The position numbers and the translations under genes are program-made. 54,640 nucleotides of DNA, taken from NCBI GenBank assembly GCA_023145965.1, contig JAGLDC010000066.1, positions 1-54,640 on the forward strand. Reading direction: 5' to 3'. The notes beneath the pieces were generated by a model that saw nothing but the letters and a program-made list of their open reading frames with translations, did no database searches and was not told the DNA's origin. Source of the stretch: a bacterium (GTDB lineage Bacteria; UBP14; UBA6098). Below, one piece after another: positions 1-9,418 of the stretch (position 1 is its first letter; each line of letters begins with the position of its first letter).

Positions 1-1
1 G

Positions 2-658
2 TGGCAGCGGCAAAAAATACAAAAATTGTTGTGGACGATAATTCTGCTTATTATTCATTCGTCGGCTCTTCTCTCTGGAGTAGCTATCTATGGTCATTAT
101 TCGCCCTCACTTCCATTGATGGAACATTGGTTCGATTATGTTGACGAATATCCTACTCATGAAATTGGTGTTACACTCGAGTTTCCGGGAATCTCGAACT
201 TTAAATGGAGGATAGAGGCCGACTACACGCCTTTTCCAAAAGCTGGTATCATCTCTGAGGGACATGCCTTTTGGCTATCTGCAGGATTTGTAATTAACAA
301 CAGTATTAACGATAGGTTAAACCTATACCTCGGTCCGCAATTCACTCTGGGGTGGACATCTGCCAAAGGGACATATGATTATATCGACACAGATTCTACA
401 GGTTATTATATCGATTTCGACGGTAACGGCAACGGTTTAGGTATAAGTATGATAGCGGGAGCTGTTTATAAAATTTCAAGCAACATAAGGATCGGCCTGG
501 AACCGTCGATTATCTATTTTGGTTTAAAACAAGATGATGTTCCCATTACTGGCAGGGATGCCAGCGATCCTGAAGCTCCACCGGATCACAACATTTTCAT
601 ATATAAAGGCGAATACGTAGCGTTTTCCTTTCGAGTTTTTACAGGTTTTGAGTTTTAG
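2..658 (+). CDS. Outer-membrane beta-barrel-like protein, 5' end probably cut by the window
   Basis: The frame is open to the left edge of the window. The first possible start inside it is TTG at 26, but the codons before it add basic residues in front of the hydrophobic stretch LLWTIILLII, so the true start is probably outside. A signal-peptide-like segment is followed by about 180 residues of alternating polar/aromatic strands separated by Gly/Asp/Asn turns, and the protein ends in GFEF with a terminal Phe. Both traits are typical of outer-membrane barrels assembled by the BAM machinery. No specific family is recognised. The stop lies 9 bases before the next gene on the same strand, so the two are probably co-transcribed. 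Membrane placement is inferred from composition only. Confidence 0.6.
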   Translation, partial: WQRQKIQKLLWTIILLIIHSSALLSGVAIYGHYSPSLPLMEHWFDYVDEYPTHEIGVTLEFPGISNFKWRIEADYTPFPKAGIISEGHAFWLSAGFVINNSINDRLNLYLGPQFTLGWTSAKGTYDYIDTDSTGYYIDFDGNGNGLGISMIAGAVYKISSNIRIGLEPSIIYFGLKQDDVPITGRDASDPEAPPDHNIFIYKGEYVAFSFRVFTGFEF

Positions 659-667
659 GAGTTTAAC

Positions 668-1852
668 TTGAGTATTTTTGACAAATGCTATCGATTCGAC
701 GAATCCGAGAATATCAAGAAAGCGGGGCTTTACCCCTATTTCCGCGAGATAGATTCCGAACAGGATACATGGATTACTCTCAAGGGTGGAAAGCGCGTTT
801 TAATGCTCGGTTCTAATTCCTATATGGGTCTTACAAACCACCCTGAGGTTATTGAGGCTGCCGTGGAAGCCACACGCAAACTAGGAACCGGTTGTGCTGG
901 AAGCCGTTTTTTAAATGGAACACTGAAAATACACCGAGAACTAGAGGAAGAACTTGCGGATTTTATTGGCTCAGAAGCAGCCCTCATATACTCTACCGGT
1001 TATCAAACCAATCTCGGGACTATATCGGCGCTTGTTGGGCGAAAAGATTTCCTTCTCACAGATAAATTCGATCATGCGAGTATTTATGATGGTGCGCGTC
1101 TTGCATTAGGCAAGGCCCTCCGTTTTAACCATAACGATATTTCCGATCTCGAGGAGAAACTATCCTCGATTCCAATCGAGCGCAATAAGCTAATTGTAGT
1201 CGATGGTATTTTTTCGATGGAGGGGGATATTGCCAAGCTTCCGCAAATATGCGAGCTTGCAGAAAAATATGGCGCGGATATTTTTGTTGATGACGCTCAT
1301 TCTATAGGTGTTCTCGGGCCTAATGGCGAGGGAACCGCGACACATTTTGGCTTATCTGAACGAGTTAATCTTACAATGGGAACTTTCAGTAAATCCTTGG
1401 CTTCCTTGGGTGGTTTTCTTGCTGCGGATGCAAAAACAATCGAATACTTGAAACATAAAAGCAGGGCTTTAATATTTTCGGCTTCGCCTTCTCCGGCGAA
1501 TGTCGCTGCAGCAAGAGCTTCGCTAAAGATTATCAAACGAGAACCCGAACGAAGAGAAAAACTTTGGCGCAATACACACTTCATGCTCGATGGTTTCAAA
1601 GAAATGGGATTTAATATCGGCAACGCTGAAACGCCTATAGTTTCCCTTCATGTGGGAAACATCGAAAAGGCATTTTTAATGAGCAAAATGCTTGAAGATA
1701 GAGATATTTTTATCAATCCAATCATTCCGCCGGCAACACCTCCTGGGGATTGCCTTATTCGCGTTAGCTTCATGGCGACTCATAATCTCAAAGACCTCTC
1801 TTTCGCCCTAGAAGCCTTCAGGGATATCGGGAGAAAACTTGGAGTAATTTAA
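668..1852 (+). CDS. spt: Serine palmitoyltransferase-like alpha-oxoamine synthase
   Basis: Pyridoxal-phosphate enzyme of the alpha-oxoamine synthase family, which condenses an amino acid with an acyl-CoA and releases CO2. The N-terminal YPYFREI (22-28), GTGCAGSRFLNGT (73-85) and the wording around VDGIFSMEGD (178-187) match bacterial serine palmitoyltransferases of the Bacteroides type more closely than BioF or Kbl. The cofactor Asp and His lie in DDAH (208-211), and the Schiff-base Lys is K242 in TFSKS. The 394-aa length is normal for the family. The start is TTG at 668, with GGAG 7 bases upstream. The product would be 3-ketosphinganine, the first step of sphingolipid synthesis. The epimerase and glycosyltransferase downstream fit a glycosphingolipid role, but 2-amino-3-ketobutyrate CoA ligase activity cannot be excluded without an assay. 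Confidence 0.8.
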   Translation: MSIFDKCYRFDESENIKKAGLYPYFREIDSEQDTWITLKGGKRVLMLGSNSYMGLTNHPEVIEAAVEATRKLGTGCAGSRFLNGTLKIHRELEEELADFIGSEAALIYSTGYQTNLGTISALVGRKDFLLTDKFDHASIYDGARLALGKALRFNHNDISDLEEKLSSIPIERNKLIVVDGIFSMEGDIAKLPQICELAEKYGADIFVDDAHSIGVLGPNGEGTATHFGLSERVNLTMGTFSKSLASLGGFLAADAKTIEYLKHKSRALIFSASPSPANVAAARASLKIIKREPERREKLWRNTHFMLDGFKEMGFNIGNAETPIVSLHVGNIEKAFLMSKMLEDRDIFINPIIPPATPPGDCLIRVSFMATHNLKDLSFALEAFRDIGRKLGVI

Positions 1853-1875
1853 TATTTTCACGGAATTTTATTATA

Positions 1876-2850
1876 ATGGCAAAAATACTTTTAACCGGCG
1901 GTGCCGGATATATTGGATCGCACACAAACCTCGCGTTAGCAGAGGCGGGCCATAAGACCATCCTTTTTGATAACCTCTCGACCGGCTTTAAAGAATTAGT
2001 TATAGCAGGTGAGCTTATTATCGGGGATTTAATGGACAAGGAGGCTATTAGCCAAATTTTGCGAGAAGGCGGCTTCGATGCAGTTATTCATTTTGCGGCC
2101 AAATCGCTTGTGGGTGAATCTTTCGAGAATCCTTTATTATACTGGAATACTAATGTAATAGGTTCGTTGAACCTAATCGATGCGATGCTAAAATATGGAC
2201 CTCGTAAGATTGTTTTCAGTTCCTCTGCGGCGGTTTATGGCAATCCTTCGGAAATGCCCATTTTAGAGTCTTGCCCTACAAAACCAATTAATCCTTATGG
2301 AAAGACAAAACTCGCTATCGAGTGGATTTTGCAGGACCATTTCCGAACCTTAGATCATGTGAGTCTTCGGTATTTCAATGCTTGCGGTGCCGACATCAAA
2401 GGTAGAATAGGGCTACTCATCCCGAATGATCCCCATTTAATTCCAGTTTGTATGGATAATCTTCTTGGAAAACGCAAACGAGTCGAGGTTTTTGGCACAG
2501 ATTATAACACTCCAGATGGCACTTGCATTCGAGATTATATTCATGTGTCAGATTTAGCTGCAGCACACCTTTCTGCGGTCGAACATATTTTATCCAATAA
2601 AACCGCAATTTCGTTGAATCTTGGCACAAACCGAGGATATAGCATCCGAGAAATCATAGACAATATGGAAAAAATTACACATAAAAAACTCAATGTATCG
2701 CTCTCGGAAAGGCGTCCTGGCGATCCCGGCAAACTCATTGCAGACTCCTCTTGCGCTCGAGAATTTTTAGGCTGGGAACCCCGTTTTTCAGACCTCGGAA
2801 TTATAATTAATTCCGCCTGGGAATGGCATAAAAAACACTTTTCCGACTAA
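1876..2850 (+). CDS. galE: UDP-glucose 4-epimerase (extended SDR)
   Basis: NAD-dependent epimerase of the extended short-chain dehydrogenase family; GalE interconverts UDP-glucose and UDP-galactose. Visible are the Rossmann motif GGAGYIG (8-14), the FAAKSLVGES segment (73-82), the catalytic Ser region SSSAAVYG (115-122) and the Tyr-Lys pair YGKTK (Y141, K145). The later RYFNACGAD and VFGTDYNTPDGTCIRDYIHV segments are typical of GalE rather than of dehydratases. The 324-aa length is normal. It follows the SPT-like gene by 23 bases and precedes a glycosyltransferase by 7, so it probably supplies a sugar nucleotide for that enzyme. The start is ATG with a weak upstream Shine-Dalgarno sequence. 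Confidence 0.9.
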   Translation: MAKILLTGGAGYIGSHTNLALAEAGHKTILFDNLSTGFKELVIAGELIIGDLMDKEAISQILREGGFDAVIHFAAKSLVGESFENPLLYWNTNVIGSLNLIDAMLKYGPRKIVFSSSAAVYGNPSEMPILESCPTKPINPYGKTKLAIEWILQDHFRTLDHVSLRYFNACGADIKGRIGLLIPNDPHLIPVCMDNLLGKRKRVEVFGTDYNTPDGTCIRDYIHVSDLAAAHLSAVEHILSNKTAISLNLGTNRGYSIREIIDNMEKITHKKLNVSLSERRPGDPGKLIADSSCAREFLGWEPRFSDLGIIINSAWEWHKKHFSD

Positions 2851-2857
2851 TCGAGAT

Positions 2858-4105
2858 ATGCGCATCTTAATGGTAAACACATTTCATTATCCGCGTGGAG
2901 GTGCATCGATATATGCTCTCAGTTTAGCTAATCTATTGGAAAAAAGTAACCATGAGGTTTTGCATTTCGCGATGAATCATCCCTCTTCTATTCCATCTCC
3001 ATTAACAGAAAAATATTGGCCCCCTTACATAGAATTTCCTAAAATATTGAAGGAAGGTGTGCTCAGAGGCGGATATAAGGTTTTTAGAAGAACGATTTCC
3101 TCGAAAGAGGCAGAAACTGGGATGGATGAGCTACTCGACAATTTTGATATAAATTTAGTGCATGTTCACAATATACTTCATCACATTACTCCTTCGATAT
3201 TTAAACCTATTGTAAAGCGTGGGTTACCGATAGTTTGGACCTTGCACGATTACTCACTCATTTGCCCTAATACAAATACTTTTGATCAAAGAAAGAATGT
3301 GATGTGTTCGGCTTGTTTAAAGGGCGGTTTGTCGCTATTCAATGCGCCCCTGAGGCGATGTAAAAAGGGATCTTTTTCAGCCAGCACAATGGCAGCTATC
3401 GAAAATGCAGTTCACAGGTTTAAAAAAGTGAAGGATATTCCCGACCGTTTCATTTCACCTAGCCGCTTTCTCGCAGAAAAATTCATCGAATGTGGTTTCG
3501 ATGAGGATAAATTTGAAGTCGTTCCAAATTTTATCGAGAGGAAAGCACCATTCTATGAAAAAAAGGAAAATAGAAGCAGGGAATTTGCGCTTTATGCGGG
3601 TAGGCTTTCCGCAGAAAAAGGCTTAAAGACTTTGATCGAGGCGTGGCGAGGTATGCCAATTGAATGCTCTCTTAAAATTGCCGGCACAGGGCCTTTAGAA
3701 AGCGAATTAAAACTACTCGCAAAAGACATTGATAATATCGAATTCCTCGGTTTTGTTCATCCTGATAAGTTAGCTGAAATAAGAAATAGGACGGCTTTTC
3801 TTGTTGTTCCAAGCGAATGGTGGGAAAATGCGCCGCTGACTATTCTCGAAGCCTTTGCCGATGGAATCCCTGTGCTAGGGGCAAATATCGGAGGCATCCC
3901 CGAGATGGTTCGTTCTAATGTAACAGGGCTTCTTTTCGAATCGAGGAATTCCGAAGACCTGTTAAATAAAGCGCGGGAATTATTTGACAACACTGAAAAA
4001 TCAAAAAAATATGGTGAGAATGCTCGGAGAATATCCGAGAACGAATATTCTTCTGAATCCCATCTCCATAGGATATTGAAAATCTATATGGATTTATTGA
4101 ACTAA
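2858..4105 (+). CDS. GT4-family (GT-B fold) glycosyltransferase
   Basis: Retaining glycosyltransferase of the GT-B fold. The N-terminal acceptor domain begins MRILMVNTFHYPRGGAS and has the HVHNILHHITPSI and WTLHDYSLICPN blocks seen in group 1/GT4 enzymes. The C-terminal donor domain starts near FALYAGRLSAEKGLKTLIEAW and carries the E-x7-E motif in ENAPLTILEAFADG (roughly residues 320-345). Four Cys in the CSACLKGG...RRCKKG region recall the small Cys cluster found in many GT4 enzymes after the HDY motif. It is the last gene of the SPT-GalE set, and its stop codon overlaps the stop of the convergent gene by 4 bases. The donor and acceptor sugars cannot be read from the sequence. Confidence 0.85.
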   Translation: MRILMVNTFHYPRGGASIYALSLANLLEKSNHEVLHFAMNHPSSIPSPLTEKYWPPYIEFPKILKEGVLRGGYKVFRRTISSKEAETGMDELLDNFDINLVHVHNILHHITPSIFKPIVKRGLPIVWTLHDYSLICPNTNTFDQRKNVMCSACLKGGLSLFNAPLRRCKKGSFSASTMAAIENAVHRFKKVKDIPDRFISPSRFLAEKFIECGFDEDKFEVVPNFIERKAPFYEKKENRSREFALYAGRLSAEKGLKTLIEAWRGMPIECSLKIAGTGPLESELKLLAKDIDNIEFLGFVHPDKLAEIRNRTAFLVVPSEWWENAPLTILEAFADGIPVLGANIGGIPEMVRSNVTGLLFESRNSEDLLNKARELFDNTEKSKKYGENARRISENEYSSESHLHRILKIYMDLLN

Positions 4106-4656
4106 TGCTCTGCCAATTCTGAGAATTTTCGTGTTAGGCGCAGGATCGCTGGGAAGAGTATTGCAAATATCATACTGTTCGAGGCTATATGTATAAGGGA
4201 AAATGAGATACCACCGATAAGAAATGGAATTAAGGTTGCCGATGTTGCAACCACGATGTATGAACCGAGGTTAGTAAGAAGATCATAGATAAAAGTCGAG
4301 ATCAAACCAACGCAAAGTGAAATTAGTATAAATATCCATCTGCTTCCCATCTTTTTATAGGATCTTCCGAGTATAGCGCCCCCCAAACCTATCACTGCAC
4401 CTCCTAGAACCTGCGCCACTATTAATGGCGGCGGAGCCATACCATAGGGAGATAATATTGAATATAGTAAGAAACCCAATGCCCCGATAATAGGCCCACG
4501 AGCATAACCTAGAATCGCACCACCAAAAGCAAGTGTGAATGTAACTAACTCCACATTCGGAATAAAAGCAAGGGCATATCCTAAGGCGATTGCAAGCGCG
4601 ATTATTATACTCGAGAGCGTAATTTTTTTAAGTTCGTTTTGGCTTTGGATGCGCAT
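4102..4656 (-). CDS. Integral membrane protein, ECF-transporter S-component type
   Basis: About 184 residues with five or six hydrophobic helices, beginning ITLSSIIIALAIALGYALAFIPNVELVTF. This N-terminal pattern and the Gly/Ala-rich GPIIGALGFLLYSIL segment are typical of substrate-binding S components of energy-coupling-factor vitamin transporters. The substrate is unknown, and no ECF ATPase or T component is in the window. I chose ATG 4656 over the GTG at 4680 because the S-component fold starts just after it. The gene overlaps the 3' end of the glycerophosphodiesterase gene by 29 bases, suggesting translational coupling. Its stop overlaps that of the convergent glycosyltransferase. Confidence 0.6.
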   Translation of the reverse strand: MRIQSQNELKKITLSSIIIALAIALGYALAFIPNVELVTFTLAFGGAILGYARGPIIGALGFLLYSILSPYGMAPPPLIVAQVLGGAVIGLGGAILGRSYKKMGSRWIFILISLCVGLISTFIYDLLTNLGSYIVVATSATLIPFLIGGISFSLIHIASNSMIFAILFPAILRLTRKFSELAEH

Positions 4657-5326
4657 TTTTAACTTTATCTGGATAATCACTAACTATACCATCGACGCCG
4701 AAGGATTTCATCCTATCGATTTCTTCTATATCATCGACAGTCCAAACAAATATTTCTTTATTGTAGCTATGAGCGAGTTGTATAATATCTAAATTAATTG
4801 ACCCGTATTCGATTGAGAGACAATCTTCTATACCGGTTTTGATTATGTTTACAATACTATCTCCGCTTTGGTTGGTAATAGCAATGGTTTTTACTTCGGG
4901 ATATGTTTTCTTTATTAGTTCAAGATAAATCCTATCGAAGGAACCGATATAGAAATCCTCTGTGTTCATATTTTCGAGGGCCTGACCAATAATTATTCCC
5001 TTCCTGTCCCTAACTTTGGCCTCTATGTATGCTTTAATATTGTATTCCGAGATGAAGGAGCATACCTCGGCGAGAGTGGGTATATTTTCGCCATTAACAA
5101 GAGGGATATTTTTAATATTTTCATAGGACATCGCTCTGACAAAACCGTTTCGCCCTGTTACGCGCCTCAAAGTCCTGTCGTGCATTATTATTGGTATTCC
5201 ATTTTTTGTGATACGCACATCGAACTCTATCATATCTGAACCAAGTTCGATTGCTTTTTGAAATGATACCATTGAATTCTCTAATTCGTGTCCCGCTGCG
5301 CCTCTATGTCCGATAGATAAAGCCAT
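4628..5326 (-). CDS. Glycerophosphodiester phosphodiesterase
   Basis: GDPD-family hydrolase that splits glycerophosphodiesters to glycerol-3-phosphate and an alcohol. The N-terminal catalytic signature is complete: GHRG, then ENS, then IEFDVRITKNGIPIIMHD with the metal-binding Glu/Asp and second His. IEAKV and a terminal VDG.VSDYPD block follow, as usual. The length is about 232 aa, with no signal peptide, so it is probably cytoplasmic. The frame stays open to 5458, but those extra 44 codons run through the intergenic repeat at 5362-5463 and encode a non-family sequence, so I start at ATG 5326. It is coupled to the ECF-like gene by overlap. Confidence 0.88.
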   Translation of the reverse strand: MALSIGHRGAAGHELENSMVSFQKAIELGSDMIEFDVRITKNGIPIIMHDRTLRRVTGRNGFVRAMSYENIKNIPLVNGENIPTLAEVCSFISEYNIKAYIEAKVRDRKGIIIGQALENMNTEDFYIGSFDRIYLELIKKTYPEVKTIAITNQSGDSIVNIIKTGIEDCLSIEYGSINLDIIQLAHSYNKEIFVWTVDDIEEIDRMKSFGVDGIVSDYPDKVKNAHPKPKRT

Positions 5327-5361
5327 ATAGATTCTTTCTAATCTTTGTTGCCAGACCCACC

Positions 5362-5463
5362 ACGGATTGTCACGATTTTTGCTTGGAAGCTTAGAATTTA
5401 GCAGCCTTTTTTCCGCATGCAAAAATCCCCCCCTAAACCCACGACTCTTCCGCGCCAATCCGT
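5362..5463 (+). repeat. Dispersed intergenic hairpin element, copy 1
   Basis: The outer stem is ACGGATTG (5362-5369) with CAATCCGT (5456-5463), 8 perfect pairs. TCACG (5370-5374) faces CGCGC. The inner arm is GATTTTTGC (5374-5382) with GCAAAAATC (5419-5427), 9 pairs around a T-rich loop, followed by a C/A-rich linker. It shares these blocks with copies at 20063, 29192 and 38869. It lies just upstream of the GDPD start. Confidence 0.8.
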
Positions 5464-5473
5464 TCTATTTATC

Positions 5474-5517
5474 GGTCGCAGTTTCTGCTATAATTTGCAG
5501 AAACCGCGACCTTTTTT
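5474..5517 (+). terminator. Strong stem-loop with T-tract between the secreted-protein gene and GDPD
   Basis: GGTCGCAGTTTCTGC (5474-5488) pairs with GCAGAAACCGCGACC (5497-5511) with a single mismatch and an 8-base loop. TTTTTT follows on the + strand. The neighbouring genes are both on the - strand, and on that strand the hairpin follows the stop of the 1300-aa gene directly but lacks a clean U-tract. It may work as a 3' end stabiliser there, or as a terminator against + strand transcription. Confidence 0.55.
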
Positions 5518-8500
5518 ATTTAAGAAGGACGACCCTTGCTATAGATAATTTTTCACCTGAGACTACTTTTACGAAGTAGATTCCGGTTGGAAGTTCATTA
5601 TTAGAGGCATCCTTTCCATTCCATGTTATTTTATTTATTCCGGGAGCAAGCTCAGCTTTGAGAGCGGACGTCTTATTACCGAGGATATCGTAAACCTCGA
5701 TATTCGCGAGTGCAGAAACAGGAGATTCAATAACCAATACAGTTTTGGCATTGAATGGATTGGGTTCGCAGCGCACTATGGATAGTTTCTCCGGAATTTC
5801 AATTGTTTGCTGAACATTATATTTGCCTTTTTGGAGGCTAATTATATCTCCGTTATGATATTCATGGTTATCGACAATTAGAATAACTTTTCCCGGGCAA
5901 TCCAGAGTGAGGTTAATATCTTCGGAGCAAATTATCAACCAATCGATGGACGAGATTTTGCGACGATAGGAAATACCATCAGCGAAAAGTGCTGCTTTCG
6001 GAAGCGCCATACCTGGGGCTTCTGGCGGAAGTGCAACATCTCCGGGCATAAAACCTTCGGGGCAGGTTTCTAGGTAAGGTAATTCGAGTGTAATCTCGTC
6101 GTTTATCAAGCGATTTACCCAGAGCGGCTGAAGTTCTGGAGTCATTTTACGAGAGTAATCCGATGGGACATGAATTGTAGCATCGAACATAGCCAATAAC
6201 CAATAGGCTTTGTTAGGAATAAGCGAATCGGTTTCGATATATGTTCCGTCTTCGTATGTATATAAAGCACCGGATATCGCGCCCCCTGGTGTCGAGGCTA
6301 TTGATGAGACTGCAAGCGGAGTCGATATTGCTCCTATAAGGTTCCATCCGGGATATATTGAGAAGAGATAGTTCTCGATCTCTATGCCGGCATATTCGAT
6401 ATAGCGGGAGCTGTCCGACCATACCCAATATCCCTCACCAGCGTGAATGCGTTCGGTGTTAGCATAACGGAATTCGGGGGCGAGATAACGATAAACTCCC
6501 AACGATGTATTGAAAACCTCAGCGGCTGTTCTCTCGGTTGGAATAGCCGGACAGCTAACCATGTTCCAACCGGTTGAGAGGGCTTGTTCGGAATAGACGG
6601 GTTCTTCAAGCTCCCAATCAATTATTAAAGTATCGTTACGATTAAAATAGCATACTGAATCCCTTTTCATATCTGAAAGATGGTTGATTCGGAACTCCCC
6701 CTCGGGAAGTGATGCCGGATTCCATCGGGCTATACCGTTAGGCTCGTTATCTGTGATTATTATCCACCGTTTAGGAGGAGTCACATCGCGTATGTCCCTG
6801 GTGAGCCTGTTCATAAGTGGATAATCTTCGTCGGAAATAGTGAACCAGCCATTGACACGCCACAAAGGTGGTGGAATAAACTGAACATCGAGACCGGAAT
6901 TATAGCCATCGGTCCCCGGGCCAGATGCTCCAAACGTAAGCACGAAATCCTCAGAAGGTGTTCCTGCAGTGCGGTTAAGATAGATATCGCAGGAGAAGAA
7001 TTCCGGTTCGAGTTCCACCATGAAAAAGCCATCCTCATGCGTCACTAAAGGACTTCCTTCGTTGAACACGATGGTATCTATGATTATCTGGCAATAATCG
7101 CCACCAGAGGCATTACAATCGACCTCTGCTAGAAGATAAAGCAATATACCCTCCATGCCGGATGTTAAAGGCATTCCGGAAGCAGAGGCATGAATTTTAC
7201 CGAGCGCAAAATCGATAATAACATCGGAAATCGCCCAACCATCAATGTATGAGGAATCGGTTATAATATCGAGCGGATGCAAAATTTCGGGGTTGACGGA
7301 AAATTCCATCTCAATATCGGCTATCCAACTATAATCAAGGCCGTCGATATAGAGCGGAATAAGAACGGTATCGCAACGCGCACCTGATTCGTTGGAGAAC
7401 CAGATGAAGCGCTCGCGCATATTAATGAAAGACCAACAATCAGCCATGAGATTATCGGGGCAATAATCAGTGGTGTCTGTGCCATAAACACAAACCATTA
7501 TTGATTCTGCAGCTATAATCGGCTCGGATGGAGTCCAACTAATAAACCAGAGACTGTCATCGAAAACAAGCGAATAGTCGTTTATTGTGTCTCCCAACAC
7601 TGTGAAAACTATAGTGGCTGTATCGAGGCCGGAACCATAATCAACAATATTCGCGGATATCATAGGTGTCGGTTCATCGATGATACTATCCGGCATGGGA
7701 ATCCTGTTAGATACAACCGGAGGTTCGAGATCAACAAAGAAATCCCAGCAAAGAGGTTCAGTTAAATAGCCTCCACAAGTGTTTTCGAGCGAATTAAGAC
7801 AAACATGGACAGTGTCGCCATCGGAGAAGTAGTTCGTAGAATCGGGGGTATATATTAAATACATGGTATCGATAAGGGTTAACTGACCATCACCAACTGT
7901 ATGAAGTTCGCCATCGATTGATATCTCTATACTCGGCACGACTATCTCACAATCGATAGCATAAAGAATAGTCGCAAGAAAATCGAGTCCCACAGCAACA
8001 CCGGTAAGATCACAAGCCTCTATAGTCAGAGTATCCGAACCGGAGTGCATCGATGGCAACATATCGAACTCGAAAAGATGATTCCATGTTGCACCATCAT
8101 CATCAGCGCCGATAGAATCGCCGTTCATATAAAAAGTTGCGGTGTTATCACAATACATTTTCACGCTAGCCGAATCTATAACGGTCCCCGGTGGCGTCTC
8201 AATAATCGACCTAAAAGTCAAACAACGGTGAAGGATGGTTCCACTATAAACACTATCCCAAATCCATGAAGAGGTCGGAAAGACATAAGAACCCCAACCA
8301 CTAAAGGAAATATCGACAGCCGGCACCCATGAACCGGAAATTGTATCGTAATATTCGGTGCTGGTAGAACTACTCGGTATCTGCCTCTCGATACGCATAG
8401 ATCCTTCGGTGCCAATGATCATCGTGATAGGCTGGTTTTCGCACGATGTCCATGTATTGGGGAGCGGTTCGATTATCTCAGCTGTCACTGGTGGCGCTGT

Positions 8501-9418
8501 GCAATGAATATAAATAATTATTGGATTGGAACCACAAGGTTCATTGGTATTCGGCCATAGCGTATCGACATAAAGACCGGTATCTATCGCATAAAATGCT
8601 ATTTCAAACTCGCCCCAGGTATCCGGGGGCAATGCCCCGGGAGCCTCTGCAGTAGTAAATCGTGGGTCTGTATGGCTTGCGCCGGAAACAAGCAGAGTAT
8701 CGATTGTCTCGTCGGAATTGCAAACTGCAACCCGAAGGATAGTGTCATTCGCAACCATAACACTGTCAAAATAAATGGAATCGGAAGGAGAGGGCAATAG
8801 CTCGAGAAATCCGTGGCCAAGCACGAGAGTATCTTCTTGATCTATCAAGACTGTATCGAGATATATGGATTCTTCCCCTTCGTGACCACTTATCATAAGG
8901 TAATGACGGATGGGATCTATGCTACCGAAAGTAGTCCTAAGTATAAACTGCCACTCATCTCGAGGAATATAAAAAGCACCCCCATCGGTGTTATCCCACC
9001 AAGCCCAATCACCCTGAGGGTATGCCGATAAATTGAATTCCCCGGAATCATCGCTCATTGCGAGAGTGCAACCGGTAGGCAGGCCGTCGAGATAGGCAAC
9101 ACAGGTTGCATCGGTCGTGCCTGTGGCATCAATATTATGTTGTATAACCAAACCAATATTTCCTGAAAGCGGATTATAGAAAAAGAATACGTGGCTTTCA
9201 TAGGCCGTTTCGTAACCGGTGTGCATCGAGGAAGAAGTATAATCGAACCATGATGCTTCAGTTATTGAATCGGTGATAACAGGCTCGACACAAAAAGTAT
9301 CCCCCCTGAAAATAGCATAGAAATACCCTTCTGGATATCCTGTGCCCTGACTAAATAAGGCTAATGGAATGAAAAGAAATATGGCGATGAATTTAAGTGC
9401 TTTCATAATTTCCTCCAA
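5516..9418 (-). CDS. Large secreted multidomain protein with cohesin-like region and C-terminal sorting domain
   Basis: 1300 aa. An N-terminal signal peptide (MKALKFIAIFLFIPLALFS after MEEI) is followed by beta-rich domains. A DNTATFYMNGDSIG segment near 420-435 resembles galactose-binding/PA14-like adhesion modules. An Ig-like domain follows (DLEPPVVSNRIP...). A region near 675-810 (DTVLIPLYIDGLDYSWIADIEMEFSV, then ASASGMPLTSGMEGILLYLLAEV) looks like a cohesin domain. The last about 90 residues (EPNPFNAKT...VYDILGNKT...GIYFVKV...ARVVLLK) are the FlgD-Ig/Por-type sorting tail used by type IX-like secretion in FCB lineages. ATG has a clear GGAGG upstream. The protein shares its Ig-like and tail architecture with the gene at 14742. 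No catalytic site is seen; a surface or adhesion role is inferred. Confidence 0.8.
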   Translation of the reverse strand: MEEIMKALKFIAIFLFIPLALFSQGTGYPEGYFYAIFRGDTFCVEPVITDSITEASWFDYTSSSMHTGYETAYESHVFFFYNPLSGNIGLVIQHNIDATGTTDATCVAYLDGLPTGCTLAMSDDSGEFNLSAYPQGDWAWWDNTDGGAFYIPRDEWQFILRTTFGSIDPIRHYLMISGHEGEESIYLDTVLIDQEDTLVLGHGFLELLPSPSDSIYFDSVMVANDTILRVAVCNSDETIDTLLVSGASHTDPRFTTAEAPGALPPDTWGEFEIAFYAIDTGLYVDTLWPNTNEPCGSNPIIIYIHCTAPPVTAEIIEPLPNTWTSCENQPITMIIGTEGSMRIERQIPSSSTSTEYYDTISGSWVPAVDISFSGWGSYVFPTSSWIWDSVYSGTILHRCLTFRSIIETPPGTVIDSASVKMYCDNTATFYMNGDSIGADDDGATWNHLFEFDMLPSMHSGSDTLTIEACDLTGVAVGLDFLATILYAIDCEIVVPSIEISIDGELHTVGDGQLTLIDTMYLIYTPDSTNYFSDGDTVHVCLNSLENTCGGYLTEPLCWDFFVDLEPPVVSNRIPMPDSIIDEPTPMISANIVDYGSGLDTATIVFTVLGDTINDYSLVFDDSLWFISWTPSEPIIAAESIMVCVYGTDTTDYCPDNLMADCWSFINMRERFIWFSNESGARCDTVLIPLYIDGLDYSWIADIEMEFSVNPEILHPLDIITDSSYIDGWAISDVIIDFALGKIHASASGMPLTSGMEGILLYLLAEVDCNASGGDYCQIIIDTIVFNEGSPLVTHEDGFFMVELEPEFFSCDIYLNRTAGTPSEDFVLTFGASGPGTDGYNSGLDVQFIPPPLWRVNGWFTISDEDYPLMNRLTRDIRDVTPPKRWIIITDNEPNGIARWNPASLPEGEFRINHLSDMKRDSVCYFNRNDTLIIDWELEEPVYSEQALSTGWNMVSCPAIPTERTAAEVFNTSLGVYRYLAPEFRYANTERIHAGEGYWVWSDSSRYIEYAGIEIENYLFSIYPGWNLIGAISTPLAVSSIASTPGGAISGALYTYEDGTYIETDSLIPNKAYWLLAMFDATIHVPSDYSRKMTPELQPLWVNRLINDEITLELPYLETCPEGFMPGDVALPPEAPGMALPKAALFADGISYRRKISSIDWLIICSEDINLTLDCPGKVILIVDNHEYHNGDIISLQKGKYNVQQTIEIPEKLSIVRCEPNPFNAKTVLVIESPVSALANIEVYDILGNKTSALKAELAPGINKITWNGKDASNNELPTGIYFVKVVSGEKLSIARVVLLK

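Noticed and set aside
5327-5458. N-terminal extension of the GDPD gene to 5458
   Set aside because: These 44 codons run through the dispersed repeat and do not resemble the family; the canonical GDPD start is at 5326.
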